Assembly: GCA_020744225.1 (NCBI GenBank)
Contig: JAGMWG010000004.1
Coordinates: 1,426,001-1,490,000 of the forward strand
DNA length: 64,000 nt
Source: Paraphoma chrysanthemicola
Lineage: Eukaryota > Ascomycota > Dothideomycetes > Pleosporales > Phaeosphaeriaceae
Reading direction: 5' to 3'
Positions 32,642 through 42,045 of the stretch are shown here, one piece after another (position 1 is the first letter of the stretch; the number at the start of each line of letters is the position of its first letter). The notes beneath the pieces are model-generated. The model searched no databases and was not told the DNA's origin. It was given only the letters and a program-made list of their open reading frames with translations. Both the position numbers and the translations under genes were made by a program.

Positions 32642-33037
32642 ATGCTTCTTTCGAGACAGATAACGCGGCGATGGCCATCTTCATACACGAAGCATGCAGG
32701 CACCGCATCTGCGCATGTATCATTATGCAGAGCATACGCTTCAAAAACTGATGCTGAAAGCGCCAATCTAACGAAAGACGAATCGTTGGTAAGAGACAAA
32801 TTGCGGAACTCGTGTCCCGGAAAAGTGGCTAAAAGTGATGCGCAGCAGAAGTCCACCGCCAAGCCCTCAGAAGAGCCAAAGCCAAAGAAAAAAACACAAG
32901 CAGAGCTAGACCAAGAGTTGCAAATGAAGCTGGCAGGTATTGCGGGCGATGGCGGTGATGCTGGCGTTGAGTACGAAGACGGCAAGCCAGTCGCAATGAA
33001 GCGAAGCGTCAAGAGCAACATGTTCCGATATATCTAG
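32642..33037 (+). CDS. Small probable mitochondrial protein, function unknown
   Basis: A single exon of 131 aa. The N-terminus MLLSRQITRRWPSSYTKHAG is rich in Arg/Ser with no acidic residue, as in mitochondrial presequences; an upstream in-frame ATG at 32624 is the alternative start. A Lys/Pro/Glu-rich linker follows. The C-terminal 45 residues (about 87-131) look conserved: an acidic helix (KTQAELDQELQMKLAGIAG), a Gly/Asp turn, then GVEYEDGKPVAMKRSVKSNM and FRYI at the very end. I recall fungal hypothetical proteins sharing this ending but know no function. It is divergent from cef1 and converges with the epoxide hydrolase gene. Confidence 0.7.
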   Translation: MLLSRQITRRWPSSYTKHAGTASAHVSLCRAYASKTDAESANLTKDESLVRDKLRNSCPGKVAKSDAQQKSTAKPSEEPKPKKKTQAELDQELQMKLAGIAGDGGDAGVEYEDGKPVAMKRSVKSNMFRYI

Positions 33038-33287
33038 TCGACATTTGCGCAAATCATCATCCAAAGGGAGCAAAAGATCTACTGATCGTATAGGTATGTC
33101 AATCGCAAATCAATAATGGGTAAAGTTGCTGAATGCAAGGCGAGGTTAGGAAAGCCGCCTGCTGTCTGGCCCATAGACGTTGAACTCGAATGTGTTGGCC
33201 AAAACAACAACGTTTCTTCGCAACTGCACGTGAATGCACAGGATTGCCAAAAATCTTTCTTATCAAGAGGCTCTTCCGTCGGAAAGC

Positions 33288-34563
33288 TTAATATCCAGAC
33301 CTTCCTGGCACAATTTTGTAGCAATATCCACTCTTGCCAAACATCTTCTGCAAATCATCGACAATAACATCTGGCCTCTCCCATGCAGCAAAATGACCTC
33401 CCTTGTCGTTATCACTTTCGTGAACCACTTGGCCTGGCCGAAGTCAGTCAGAGCATTGCCATTTAGTCCATCGCAAGCCTACCCATAGTTTTGCCCCATA
33501 TCCTAGGCACAACGCTCAATTCTCTTGGGAAATGTGCCAACCCCAGCTTCACTCGATCAACCCACTGACTGGCACGATCACGATCCGGGATCTTCTCTGT
33601 TGGATTGTGTGATGCCTCATAGTATATTCTCACGTGGGCGTTGGGCCCAGCAGTGCTGAACCAGTAAATGCTAATCCACGTCAAAATCTCATCGTCCTTC
33701 CATGGATATCCATCTGTCCAGTCTACCAGCTTCTCGTAGATCCAAGCAAGCAGTGCAACAGGACTATCTGCAAAAGCATATGACAGTGTTTGAGGCTTTG
33801 TCGATTGAAGAAGACGATATGCCTGACCTTGATCAATGAACCACTCGCTGCGCTTGATACCGTTGGACTCGGCCTCGGTATACGGTGTCACGGCATGCTG
33901 GAGAGCGAGCGCTGGCTGGGATGCGAAAGAAGGCGGATGGGCGCGAATCATATTGATGTGTGAAGCCAGAACCGAATCCGGATACAAGATGCCCATGATC
34001 CTCGTGATGTAGAAGCCCCAATCGCCGCCTTGCGTGACGTATTTCTCGTAGCCGAGATCCTGCATCAAGCGATGACACGTTTCTGCATACTGCGACAGCG
34101 CAAATCCGGGCTTCGTGACTCTCTGGCTGAAGCCAAAGTTGGGTAGCGACGGCGCGACTATGTGAAAAGCCGGCTTGCCTTCGTCTTCGCCGGCCGCGAG
34201 GAGGGGAAGGAGTTTCGTGACCTCGACAAATGAGCCAGGCCAGCCGTGGCAGAACAGCAGAGGTACAGCGTTTGATTTCGAGCTCTTCTTGTGAAGGAAA
34301 TGAACATCGATGTCTCCAAATCCTTCGATTGTGACGGGCTTCCGAAAGTTGGGCAGCTCATTGAGTTTGGATTCTGCTTTGCGCCAGTCGAAGTTCTTCT
34401 CCCAATGGGTTGCTAGTCGCTTCACATCTGATAATGGTGAGCCGTATGGCCATTGGTTTGGAGTGTCAAGCTCGTCTGGAAAGTCAGCGTCAGCGAGCTT
34501 CCTTTTCAGCTTCTCAATGGCAGCGTTCGAGACGGAGATCGTGTATGGCTGCGGTTGCGCCAT
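33288..34563 (-). CDS. Epoxide hydrolase (EHN-type alpha/beta hydrolase)
   Basis: Two exons on the minus strand, 34563-33483 and 33433-33288, with a 49-nt intron, give 408 aa. Without the intron the frame would stop early at 33463; splicing restores [20 protein letters not shown]. The N-terminal epoxide-hydrolase domain (about 1-110; [19 protein letters not shown]...WPYGSPL) precedes the alpha/beta core. FCHGWPGSF carries the oxyanion HGWP motif, GGDWG the nucleophilic Asp, and GGHF the catalytic His in exon 2. These enzymes open epoxides to vicinal diols in detoxification or lipid metabolism. There is no signal peptide, so a cytosolic location is likely. The substrate cannot be told from sequence. 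Confidence 0.93.
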
Positions 34564-35807
34564 TACGTGTATATGATTGCAAAAGTCCGCTTAGATGACA
34601 ATATGACTGAAGTCAGTGGGTCAGTTGGATAGTGAAGATCGTCTTTGCGGTTGCGAGCGTCTCAAGAAATAGCCTTTATGCTGGCTCCGACACCCCTCAT
34701 TCGCATTTCAAATCACCCTACGCTTGACATCATAGCCTCATCACACAGCATGCCTCTCTTGCAAAGGGCGCAATCATCGCCATGCGCGAGCGAGATGTAA
34801 GTTATTAGCGGCGTAGCTTACTCATCGCTCTGGTATGGTGTTTCGGCGGCAAGGCTGCAGCCTTGAGTGAGTTGGGCTGAGGGCTGCGCACGGCAACTTG
34901 CCATTCCAGAATGTACGTAGACCAAGTGAGTCTAGCGTACACTGAGCAGGCACTTGAACTTCAGGTGTGGACACGATGAAGCGAGGAGTTGAGCGTGGTA
35001 GTACACGCCGTGTTGTTTCATCGATGACGTAGCTGGCTCGTTTTGAGGGCCTAGAAACTGCCAGAGGTGTATCTGCTCGACACTATCTGGGACAACATGC
35101 TGCCACCGGTTAGTGGCTCTCTCACATTATCCTATGCGATCAGCTGGTTGTTAAAGTTCTCAAGAACGACATCAGAGTACAGCGTGTTTCAGACGAGACT
35201 GGCAAGCGAAGTATCCACCTCACGCTGGAAGTCACGGCACTGTATATCAGATTGCATGAATTGCATACCCTCACAAAAGGAATCTGGCGATGTTTGGCGA
35301 GGCAGCCCCTACCACCGGTCAGTCACGTCCAGGCACAATGTAGCCGGAAATAGACATGCACGGGCCTTGTCCGGGAAACACGGCGACGCATGATTCTAGC
35401 GTTTACTCCCAATCTCTGACTCCACGGAGATGTGCGCAACGCAAAAATCGCAAACACATGCACGAAGCCAGAGAGGAAGTGGCTGCTCGAAAATCGGGCC
35501 TGCTATTCTCCATAGTGTGAATGCAAGTGCGGTCTCGTATAACCTGGCCGTGGAAAGTCTGGATCAGCCACCTGCCGTTCACCCCTTGGCGGTTCCTCGC
35601 GGAGCACATCCCTGTCAGGAACCAATGCCTCGGCCGGCCCCTGCGTGCATACGAGCTGGACGCCTTCCCACCACCTCCATAAGATGGCGGTCGTGACCGC
35701 GGGGCTGAGGGCCTGGACGTCCTTCGTGGTCCTGTCGCTCTTTTACACCCACCATCGTTCTGGTTGTGTCGTCGTTGTCATTAATCCTTAATCTTTGGAC
35801 AATCGCA
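34564..35807. other. Divergent intergenic region, no gene seen
   Basis: Between the starts of the epoxide hydrolase gene and the Hsp70-like gene. Short frames only. A C/T-rich stretch at about 35710-35770 precedes the downstream gene. Confidence 0.5.
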
Positions 35808-37046
35808 ATGATGCTCTTTCAGCTTTTTCTTGTACCTTTGGTCGCTGCTCGGGTTATGCGAACACACCCACAAGTTCCACTAATTGCAGAAGTGGTGGAA
35901 GACGTTAGCACTGAGGTTGTGCAATTGAGTGAAGAGAGCGTCCTTGAAGAGCGTTTGCCGATAGTTGGGATCCACTTCACCACATCATATGCGGTGGCTT
36001 CCGTGCGATATTCAAATGGGACATGGAAGGACCTGGCGAAAATACCGGCCGATGCAGAGTACATCGAGATCCTGTCAAGATACACAGCTATATGGCCGCG
36101 GGGCGATCCCTTGAGTTTGGCGGCCAATAACTGGTGAGTATTGTGCCACAAAGGGAGATTGGAGCTAATCGTCACAAGTTTTGTCAGTGCCGATGAATTA
36201 CCAACCCCCCAGAAGAGGTTAAAAAGGCACGATTGCATCAAGACATTCTTTCCGAAGCCCGCAGGCGACGTAGCCGGCAGGCCGTTGCCTGCCGATATCA
36301 TCGCACTCGCAGCATTCACCAAGACGGTGCGCAACGCTATTCGAAGCGAATTTGGCGGATCCATCCCAAACATGGCAATCATTATCCCTCGTCTGCCATT
36401 CTATTTGTCATCAGAGCTGTTCGAAGCGCTGGAAATTGCCGGCCTTCGCTCGACGTCTCTTGTGTCTGGCGGATTTGACCGGTTCACGTACGACGAGATA
36501 GACGCCGCATACGCAGGCCACGGCTATGACTACTGCACACCCGAACTTGCGGACTGTGCACGCGTGCCCGGGTCGCAAAAGTACGAACACGCCTTATATC
36601 TGAACTTTGACAACTCGTCATTTAGCGCGGGGATGTTGGAGCTGCAGAACAAATATCAAATGCTCGATCAGGACCAGATATTCGGCTATACGATAAATCC
36701 CAATCTTGGATGGTGGAATCTGCCCGTCTTTGAGGTGCCGAGGGCAAAGTTTTGGGCGCAGATACACGAGATGATTACGAGCGTCGTACAAGCATTGCCA
36801 CAACCGATCAATAGGATTGTGCTATTGGGCGATCACGGCGCGGACGATGAGTTCAAGGAGGTTGTGAAGGCGGCGGTGTGGGAAGTGCTCGAAATGGATG
36901 TGGAGTTGATGCTTAGTGTTGGCGAGGAAGACGTCACACACATAGCGGCACGAGGCGCGGCTGATTTAGACTGGCATATCAGCGAGTCGAGGAGGAGGTG
37001 GGAGGCGGACATGGCGGAGAAAAGGAGTAGTCTGAGGAACGAATGA
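35808..37046 (+). CDS. Secretory Hsp70-like (actin-fold) protein, probably degenerate
   Basis: Two exons, 35808-36133 and 36188-37046, with a 54-nt intron, give 394 aa; an AAG acceptor 9 nt earlier would add three residues in frame. The start MMLFQLFLVPLVAARV is a typical signal peptide. Residues about 50-75 (LPIVGIHFTTSYAVASVRY) align with the Hsp70 phosphate-1 loop VGIDLGTTYSCVGV, but the catalytic Asp-Leu-Gly is replaced. RIVLLGDHGADDEFKEVV resembles the second actin-fold glycine loop, and PADIIALAAFTKTVRNAI a helix before it. The substrate-binding domain is absent. I read it as a divergent Hsp70-like protein of the secretory route, perhaps without ATPase activity. The family match is moderate and the function unknown. 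Confidence 0.65.
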
Positions 37047-38286
37047 TACGTGATGCTATCGCAGCCATAATCACCAAGCATAATAGTATAATGTATACTC
37101 AAAGATCTCGGGTTGATGCAACAATGAGTGACGACTGACCATGATCGAACGGCTCAAGCGTTATGTTTGCGATACTCCTGGCCCTGTGAGCAAGCTCCTA
37201 GAGCATGGTTGATCAGCGGCGGAAAGCGGATATGAAGTGTATAATATACTCGGGATATTCACAGCTGGACCTCAATCAACAAAACTATCGCGTTCAGGCG
37301 GTGGCTGGCGACAGCCAGCCATATAGGCTAGCATCCAGCAGTGAAGCATCTGGAGTGGCCGACTGGTCGATGCCGCTGCGTTTAGGTCTGTCCTAAGCAT
37401 CTCCCGCAGTCAGAAATGAGATATCCATTGACCTGCAGATCGTTATGCAGGTCGCATATATTCTCAACCGCCCTGCATCAATCCCGAACTGTACATCACA
37501 TCCTCCGTTGCACGAGCCCTGTCGATGGCCCGCAAGCATTCTGAGCTTTGCCTGATAGTGTAGCTAGAATGCCTGCAATAGTTTCTGCAGTGCTGAAGTG
37601 TGGGCCAAAGGCCCGTGGCGATAGACAGCCCTCCGCTTGCTCAAACGATCGCTTGCACCGCTGGAGCCATCGACCTCCAATGTTCCACCATACAAGAACT
37701 AATCCTCAAGCATCACGCATCTTTTGGTCTTCCTGCCGCGATTCATTCTCCGATAACGAGAGCTTGTCCAGTGCGATCTTCATGGCCAGCTCGTCAATCA
37801 CGGCCTTAATGTTGATGTACTGAGGACTGGTTTGCCCAAAAGTTGACTGTGCGTTGCGCATGGACGATTGTAGCTACGCGGTAGTCAGTCTCCACAGAAG
37901 CGAACGGATTGCACGGATCGAACGGCACAGACTTACGCAGAGTAAAAGGTCTTCCTGTTGCGTAGACATAGCTTGTGATCGTTTCACTTGTGTTGGTGGC
38001 GTAGTGCTCGTACGGTGCGATGTTCGTGATAAACCCGATGCACTGCACAAAATCGCAGACCCAGGTGAGGATGAAGTAACACGCACAGGACTGCGAATTG
38101 TCCTAAGGCTGGCCAGGGCAAAAACGATCAAGTACTGGTGTGATGTTCGAATGTAGTTTCATGAATCTCTCGCTCCCTCAACAGCACAGTACGGTGGGGG
38201 CGGAGAGTGGGGCTCTCTCGGTTGCAACGAACCAACACACCCACGACATTGACGTGTGCGTTCAGTTCGCAACACAAAAGGGTGCG
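37047..38286. other. Intergenic region holding the tRNA-Leu half copy
   Basis: No protein gene is supported. The only recognisable element is the 5' part of a tRNA-Leu at 37350-37420. Confidence 0.5.
37350..37420 (+). pseudogene. tRNA-Leu(UAG) 5'-half copy, broken
   Basis: A partial copy of the tRNA gene at 38321-38417, in inverted orientation about 0.9 kb away. The 22-nt stretch from the anticodon loop into the intron (37381-37402) is identical, and flanking anticodon-stem and variable-loop bases match apart from single changes. The D stem no longer pairs (several substitutions at 37361-37374). The whole T arm and 3' acceptor strand are missing after about 37420. It cannot fold as a tRNA. 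Confidence 0.85.
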
Positions 38287-38303
38287 AAAAAAAAAAGCAA
38301 AAA
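38287..38303 (-). terminator. RNA polymerase III T-run terminator
   Basis: On the minus strand a run of five T (38303-38299) and then ten T (38296-38287) begin 18 nt past the tRNA 3' end, as expected for Pol III termination. Confidence 0.8.
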
Positions 38304-38320
38304 GACAATCATGTGAAGTA

Positions 38321-38417
38321 TGATGAGAGTGGGATTCGAACCCACGCCATTACTGACTGCGGTAGATGCTTAGGACAGACCTAAACGCAGCGCCTTAGAC
38401 CACTCGGCCATCTCACC
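38321..38417 (-). tRNA. tRNA-Leu(UAG) with 17-nt intron
   Basis: Read on the minus strand. The acceptor stem GGTGAGA (38417-38411) pairs with TCTCATC (38328-38322), with discriminator A at 38321. The D arm is GCC...GGC, and the anticodon stem CTGCG pairs with CGCAG. The anticodon is TAG at 38383-38381 with G37 following. A 17-nt intron (38379-38363) sits at the canonical position after base 37 and contains CCTAA, which pairs with the anticodon region. An 11-nt variable region is followed by the T arm GTGGGTTCGAATCCCAC. It decodes CUA (and other CUN) leucine codons. A box and B box are intact. Confidence 0.96.
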
Positions 38418-39285
38418 TTCGAACTTCGAATTATAACAGTTTAAAGTTTTAGTTACAATATAATGACTGCAAAATGTGATGCTTGATGGTCAGAGGTGCA
38501 GAGAATGCAGTCTGGTGGATCGTGGTGAAGATGTTGCGTCTGACATGTGCAAATTTACCCCGCAGGTAAGCGAAAATCTCGAGTCAACACCTGGGCAACA
38601 CAGTGCAGAAGTTTGGAGGCCATCACGTGAGGACGACATCATGGTGACAGCAGACATGTACCCCACAGGACTACTCTGCAAGGCTTCTGAGGCCATGTGG
38701 GTGTACCCTGCATCCTGCAGCCTGAAGATCTACAGTCCATTGTAGGATCTCTGTGGAACAATGTGGGGAACTCGAGCATCTTCAGGCCAGGCTATTGTGC
38801 CATCAACGGCCCTGTATCACAAGGAGCAAGCATGAGTGATATTTTCGAGGCGCCGATACACAATGAGCCATGGCCAGTCACACCGCGTATAGTCATTCCG
38901 CTAGGCAGTGGCATGTCACGGACCACAAACAAGAGGAGTCACAGAGCAGGAGAGTCATGTTTGGAAAACAAGGTATATATAAGGAGACTATCTCAGCGAG
39001 TTCAGCACGAAAGCATCAGTGCGAACAGAAGCACATTAACGCAGCAAAGAAGGAGAACAAATTAGCAGCGACCAGGAGGAGTCAATCAACCAGAGGGAGA
39101 CTGCACACCGATCGGGAAACAATAATGTCAAGTAGCGCGACACCGCGACCTGTCATCCAGTGAAGGAGAGGTCAGCAGTAGAAGGAAAACAAGAATACCG
39201 AAGGAAACTTTTGCCGAAAGACAAAGCTGGTTTCTTCACCAGCTCCTTACGACCACGGGGAACCATAATCGAAATACGAGGACAT
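38418..39285. other. Intergenic region, probable cpcA 3' flank
   Basis: Short frames only. The segment just below 39286 is A-rich on the plus strand (T-rich on the minus strand), consistent with the 3' UTR of the bZIP gene. No further tRNA or repeat was recognised. Confidence 0.45.
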
Positions 39286-40068
39286 TCAGGATCCGTTGTA
39301 ACCCTGAGCAATAGCAATGCTCTTCCACTTCTCAATCTCCGCCTGAAGGTCAGCGTTGCGCTTCTCGAGCTCGGCGACATGATCAAACTTCCTCTGTCGA
39401 GACTCACGAGCTGCAAGAGTGTTGCGCGCTCGCTTCAGGGCAATCTTGTCGCTAGGGTCGACGGTGATGGCAGGTAGAGGACCCTTGCGACGACGAGACT
39501 TGCTGATGCCGTTGGTAGCAGGTGAGTTGGTGACAGACGACTTCCTGCGGAATGAGCTGTCAAGGACAAGCGGAGATCCGGTGCTGGACGACTCAGATCG
39601 CTCCATAGACTGGCTGCTGATGGTGCGCTCCATTGACATGGAGATGGCTGCGGCCGAGAAGTCGACATCAGCAGCCTTGGTCTCCTCCTCGGGGAACAGG
39701 GAGAACCAATCAGTGTTGCCCATGGTAGGCTCATTCTGGAACATAGGCGAGCAGTTGTAGCTGTCGTTGTGCAGGAAAGGTGAGTCGTTGATGTCAGGAG
39801 AAGTCAAGTTTGTGAACGCCGTAGACGGGGGCGCAGAGCCGAAAGCATCAGCAAAGATGTCCTTGGGAGACACGGTGCGGGTGGACCCGGCAGCAGCCGA
39901 GTGGTCGTTGATAGACGTAAAGGCCGACACCTGGTCCAGATTGAATGCACCGGCCGGGAAGCCAGGCATCAGGCTTGCGCCTGAGTCAAAGGAGTTGTTG
40001 CTGTGGAGGTCTGCGAGGAGCGTAAGCCTGCGATCACAATTGCGGGAAGCGCGAACCGTACCTGCCAT
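39286..40068 (-). CDS. cpcA: cpc-1/cpcA (Gcn4-type) bZIP activator of amino-acid biosynthesis
   Basis: Homologue of Gcn4/CPC1/CpcA, the activator of cross-pathway amino-acid control, which binds TGACTCA. The first in-frame ATG in this frame is 40068. The first coding exon is then only 7 nt (40068-40062), followed by an intron 40061-40011 (GTACGG...TCGCAG, branch-like GCTTAC) and exon 40010-39286, giving 243 aa, the usual size for fungal CpcA. The C-terminal bZIP has the basic region LKRARNTLAARESRQRKFD and a short zipper (ELEKRNADLQAEIEKW). Upstream lie acidic activation segments (DNDS-type, WFSLFPEEE). The intron is 51 nt with no stop, so retention would insert 17 residues in frame. Translation is probably controlled by the two uORFs and the AUG-less extension listed separately. 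Confidence 0.9.
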   Translation of the reverse strand: MAGTVRASRNCDRRLTLLADLHSNNSFDSGASLMPGFPAGAFNLDQVSAFTSINDHSAAAGSTRTVSPKDIFADAFGSAPPSTAFTNLTSPDINDSPFLHNDSYNCSPMFQNEPTMGNTDWFSLFPEEETKAADVDFSAAAISMSMERTISSQSMERSESSSTGSPLVLDSSFRRKSSVTNSPATNGISKSRRRKGPLPAITVDPSDKIALKRARNTLAARESRQRKFDHVAELEKRNADLQAEIEKWKSIAIAQGYNGS

Positions 40069-40569
40069 GTTTGCGACGTTTTGTTGTTGCTGAGGAATGT
40101 TGTTGCTAGTGCTGGAGAACAGTGGTACCGGAGGGTATTGGCGTAACTGGGGCTGTTGGAATTCTGTGGTTGATGATGGGGCAGAATTTGCGTAGAAGGG
40201 CTGGCCGCTGTTAAACGTACGCGCAAGCTGAGGAGCGCTCGGTGCTCGCTGAGGCCGCTGGGAGACCTGAGCTGGTTGATCGTAGAGCACGAAGTCCGTC
40301 TGTGGGAGTGTGAATTGTTGACTCGTATTTAGTTGGTGCCGATGGGCTTGGGGAGCTGGTGATGAAAGCCATGGTTGCTGGGGAGAAGCCGTGGTGACGA
40401 CGGGAAGTCGACTGGGGGGAGACGGCGAACTAGAGCTGCGCGAGGCGGTGCTGAAGTTCAGAGGTTCCAAAAAGGAAGACTCTGAGGTGTGGGTAGAAAT
40501 GGGTTGGGAGGGTGTTATTGTTGGATCCAAGATGTCGGCGGTGAGTCGACTGAGAGGCGCGCGAGAAAG
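40069..40569 (-). other. AUG-less in-frame 5' extension of cpcA
   Basis: Upstream of the cpcA ATG the same frame stays open for 501 nt (167 codons) without any ATG. It is bounded by the TAG that ends uORF1. The encoded peptide is Ser/Pro/Gln-rich with a distinctive FTLPQTDFVLYDQ. For Neurospora cpc-1 it is published that the frame upstream of the AUG is conserved in Pezizomycotina and can be entered at near-cognate codons, giving longer isoforms. A TTG in fair context lies at 40530. Whether it is translated here is inference. Confidence 0.65.
40211..40372 (-). promoter_or_regulatory. uORF2 of the cpcA leader
   Basis: ATG at 40372 in strong context (ACCATGG), 53 codons plus TAA, in a different frame from cpcA. 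Its stop is 142 nt before the cpcA ATG. Its position and length match the inhibitory uORF2 of cpc-1 and the function of GCN4 uORF4. Confidence 0.75.
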
Positions 40570-40584
40570 CTAGAAGGCAGCCAT
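40570..40584 (-). promoter_or_regulatory. uORF1 of the cpcA leader (4 codons)
   Basis: ATG GCT GCC TTC TAG in strong context (ACCATGG). A very short first uORF like GCN4 uORF1 (three codons), expected to be positive-acting by allowing reinitiation. Its stop is 197 nt upstream of the uORF2 ATG. Confidence 0.75.
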
Positions 40585-40668
40585 GGTTGTGACTGTCTTT
40601 TGTGTTTCTTTGTGGTGGAGGCGAGATGGATGGAAGGAAATCAGGCAGCGAGGTGGGAATGTGGGGGA

Positions 40669-40674
40669 TTTAAA
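40669..40674 (-). promoter_or_regulatory. TATA-like TTTAAA of cpcA
   Basis: Lies about 85-90 bp upstream of uORF1 and would place the transcription start near 40640. Motif and position only. Confidence 0.4.
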
Positions 40675-40709
40675 GTCCGCGCACGAAGCGAGCCGCCAAG
40701 AGAAAAGAG

Positions 40710-40716
40710 TGACTCA
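40710..40716 (-). promoter_or_regulatory. CPRE/Gcn4 site TGACTCA upstream of cpcA
   Basis: An exact match to the palindromic-type Gcn4/CpcA site (TGACTCA / TGAGTCA), 36 bp upstream of the TATA-like element. It fits transcriptional autoregulation, which is known for cpcA/cpc-1. Confidence 0.65.
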
Positions 40717-42045
40717 CAGAACGTGCAGGAGCGACCAGCCAATGAGGGAGGCACCGGCACACCAAGCATCAGCGCTAGCATCAGCCCTCGCACAGATATC
40801 CCTCATCGGTCCTTCGTGCGCAGCATGCCTCCTGCGGCTCCTTCAATCACCCTCGCCATCGGACTCGAGGCTCTGCTGCCGAGCGCATATGGTTTGAAGT
40901 TTTCCTCGTCTTTTGCGCTCTTTCGCGATCGCGCGCATCTGTACAAAAGGCCAGCGTGGGCGCAGGCTCAGCTGGCGGACGGCACCAACGGCGATACCAC
41001 GGTAGGGCGCGCTCGAAACATGGTGGCCCCAGCGCGCATGCATATTGGAACCGGTGGACTTGATTACGAAGCTTAACCCAAGACGGCAGCAATGTCTCGC
41101 TTTTCCGCAGGGAAAGAGGGCGGTGCAGCTGCGCCGCCCTTCTCGTCCATGTCCACTCGCGCAGACACGCAACACAATTAAACTGTCACTGCGCAGCAAA
41201 GAATTATGCTGCCTGCTGCATTGCGCGCACTTTTTCGTCACGGTGCGGGGAAAAGCGGTGTGAAACTTGTGTTACAGCTTCCGACGCCGCAGCGCTGGAA
41301 TACAGGATGACTCTTTACACTTTATCGATCTGGCTCAGCCCCAGACGCCCTGCAGCTTGCAACGCTGATCCGGGGTGGAGATACGGCACGGTATCGTCCT
41401 TGGCAGGTCCTTCCGGAAAGTGACGCCTCACATGAGACCTCCATTCTTGATTCAACGTGGGAAGCCTCATAGCTCAGATACAGCGTGACAGCTTCCTTCA
41501 CTTTGGTAAACCGCATCTCGGGCGTGAAACTGGTCACTTGACCCAGAGCACGCGGATGGTTATGCCCGGCCGCGGACAGCTGGACATGGCAGCATTCCTT
41601 CCATATTAGGTCCGCTACAGGTTCGGATGAGGACACGGTTTGCGTGTACCTTGCCAGTGGGATTCTGAAGGTAGTGACGACTCCATCAGATATGCGATTG
41701 TAGAAGCGTAAAATGCCATAGGCTCGCTTACCGGGAACTCACTGTACTCAGATGGTACGTGACGGGCGCATGTAACAAGATATGCTGGCCAGAGATACCC
41801 AGTTGATCCATATTCATTTCGTGGCTATTGCTGGCTTACCTTCAATATATGTGACCAACATGCTGAACAAATGTACCCTGTTGCCGACTGTCACGTGAAT
41901 CAGGCCACCTACCTGACGGTCGGCTTGGCATTGATCAGACCAGGCGAGAGGAGCGTTCGTCACCTCTATTCGAGCTGACAAGCGCCGCGACGCACAACTT
42001 CACCCCACATACTCCTTGGAGTATCCGCGCCTGGTGAAATTCGAG
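40717..42045. other. Intergenic region, no gene seen
   Basis: Promoter flanks of cpcA (minus) and the Zn2Cys6 gene (plus). The open frames at 40489-41241 have no recognisable content. Confidence 0.5.

Noticed and set aside
33463..33483. Apparent early stop truncating the epoxide hydrolase
   Set aside because: A 49-nt intron with good signals restores the catalytic histidine exon, so the gene is intact.
40528..40530. Start of the bZIP protein at 40530
   Set aside because: The codon is TTG, not ATG; the first ATG in this frame is 40068. The upstream part is treated as a possible non-AUG extension.
40489..41076. 195-aa open frame on plus across the cpcA promoter
   Set aside because: No domain; it runs through uORF1, TATA and CPRE elements of cpcA on the other strand.
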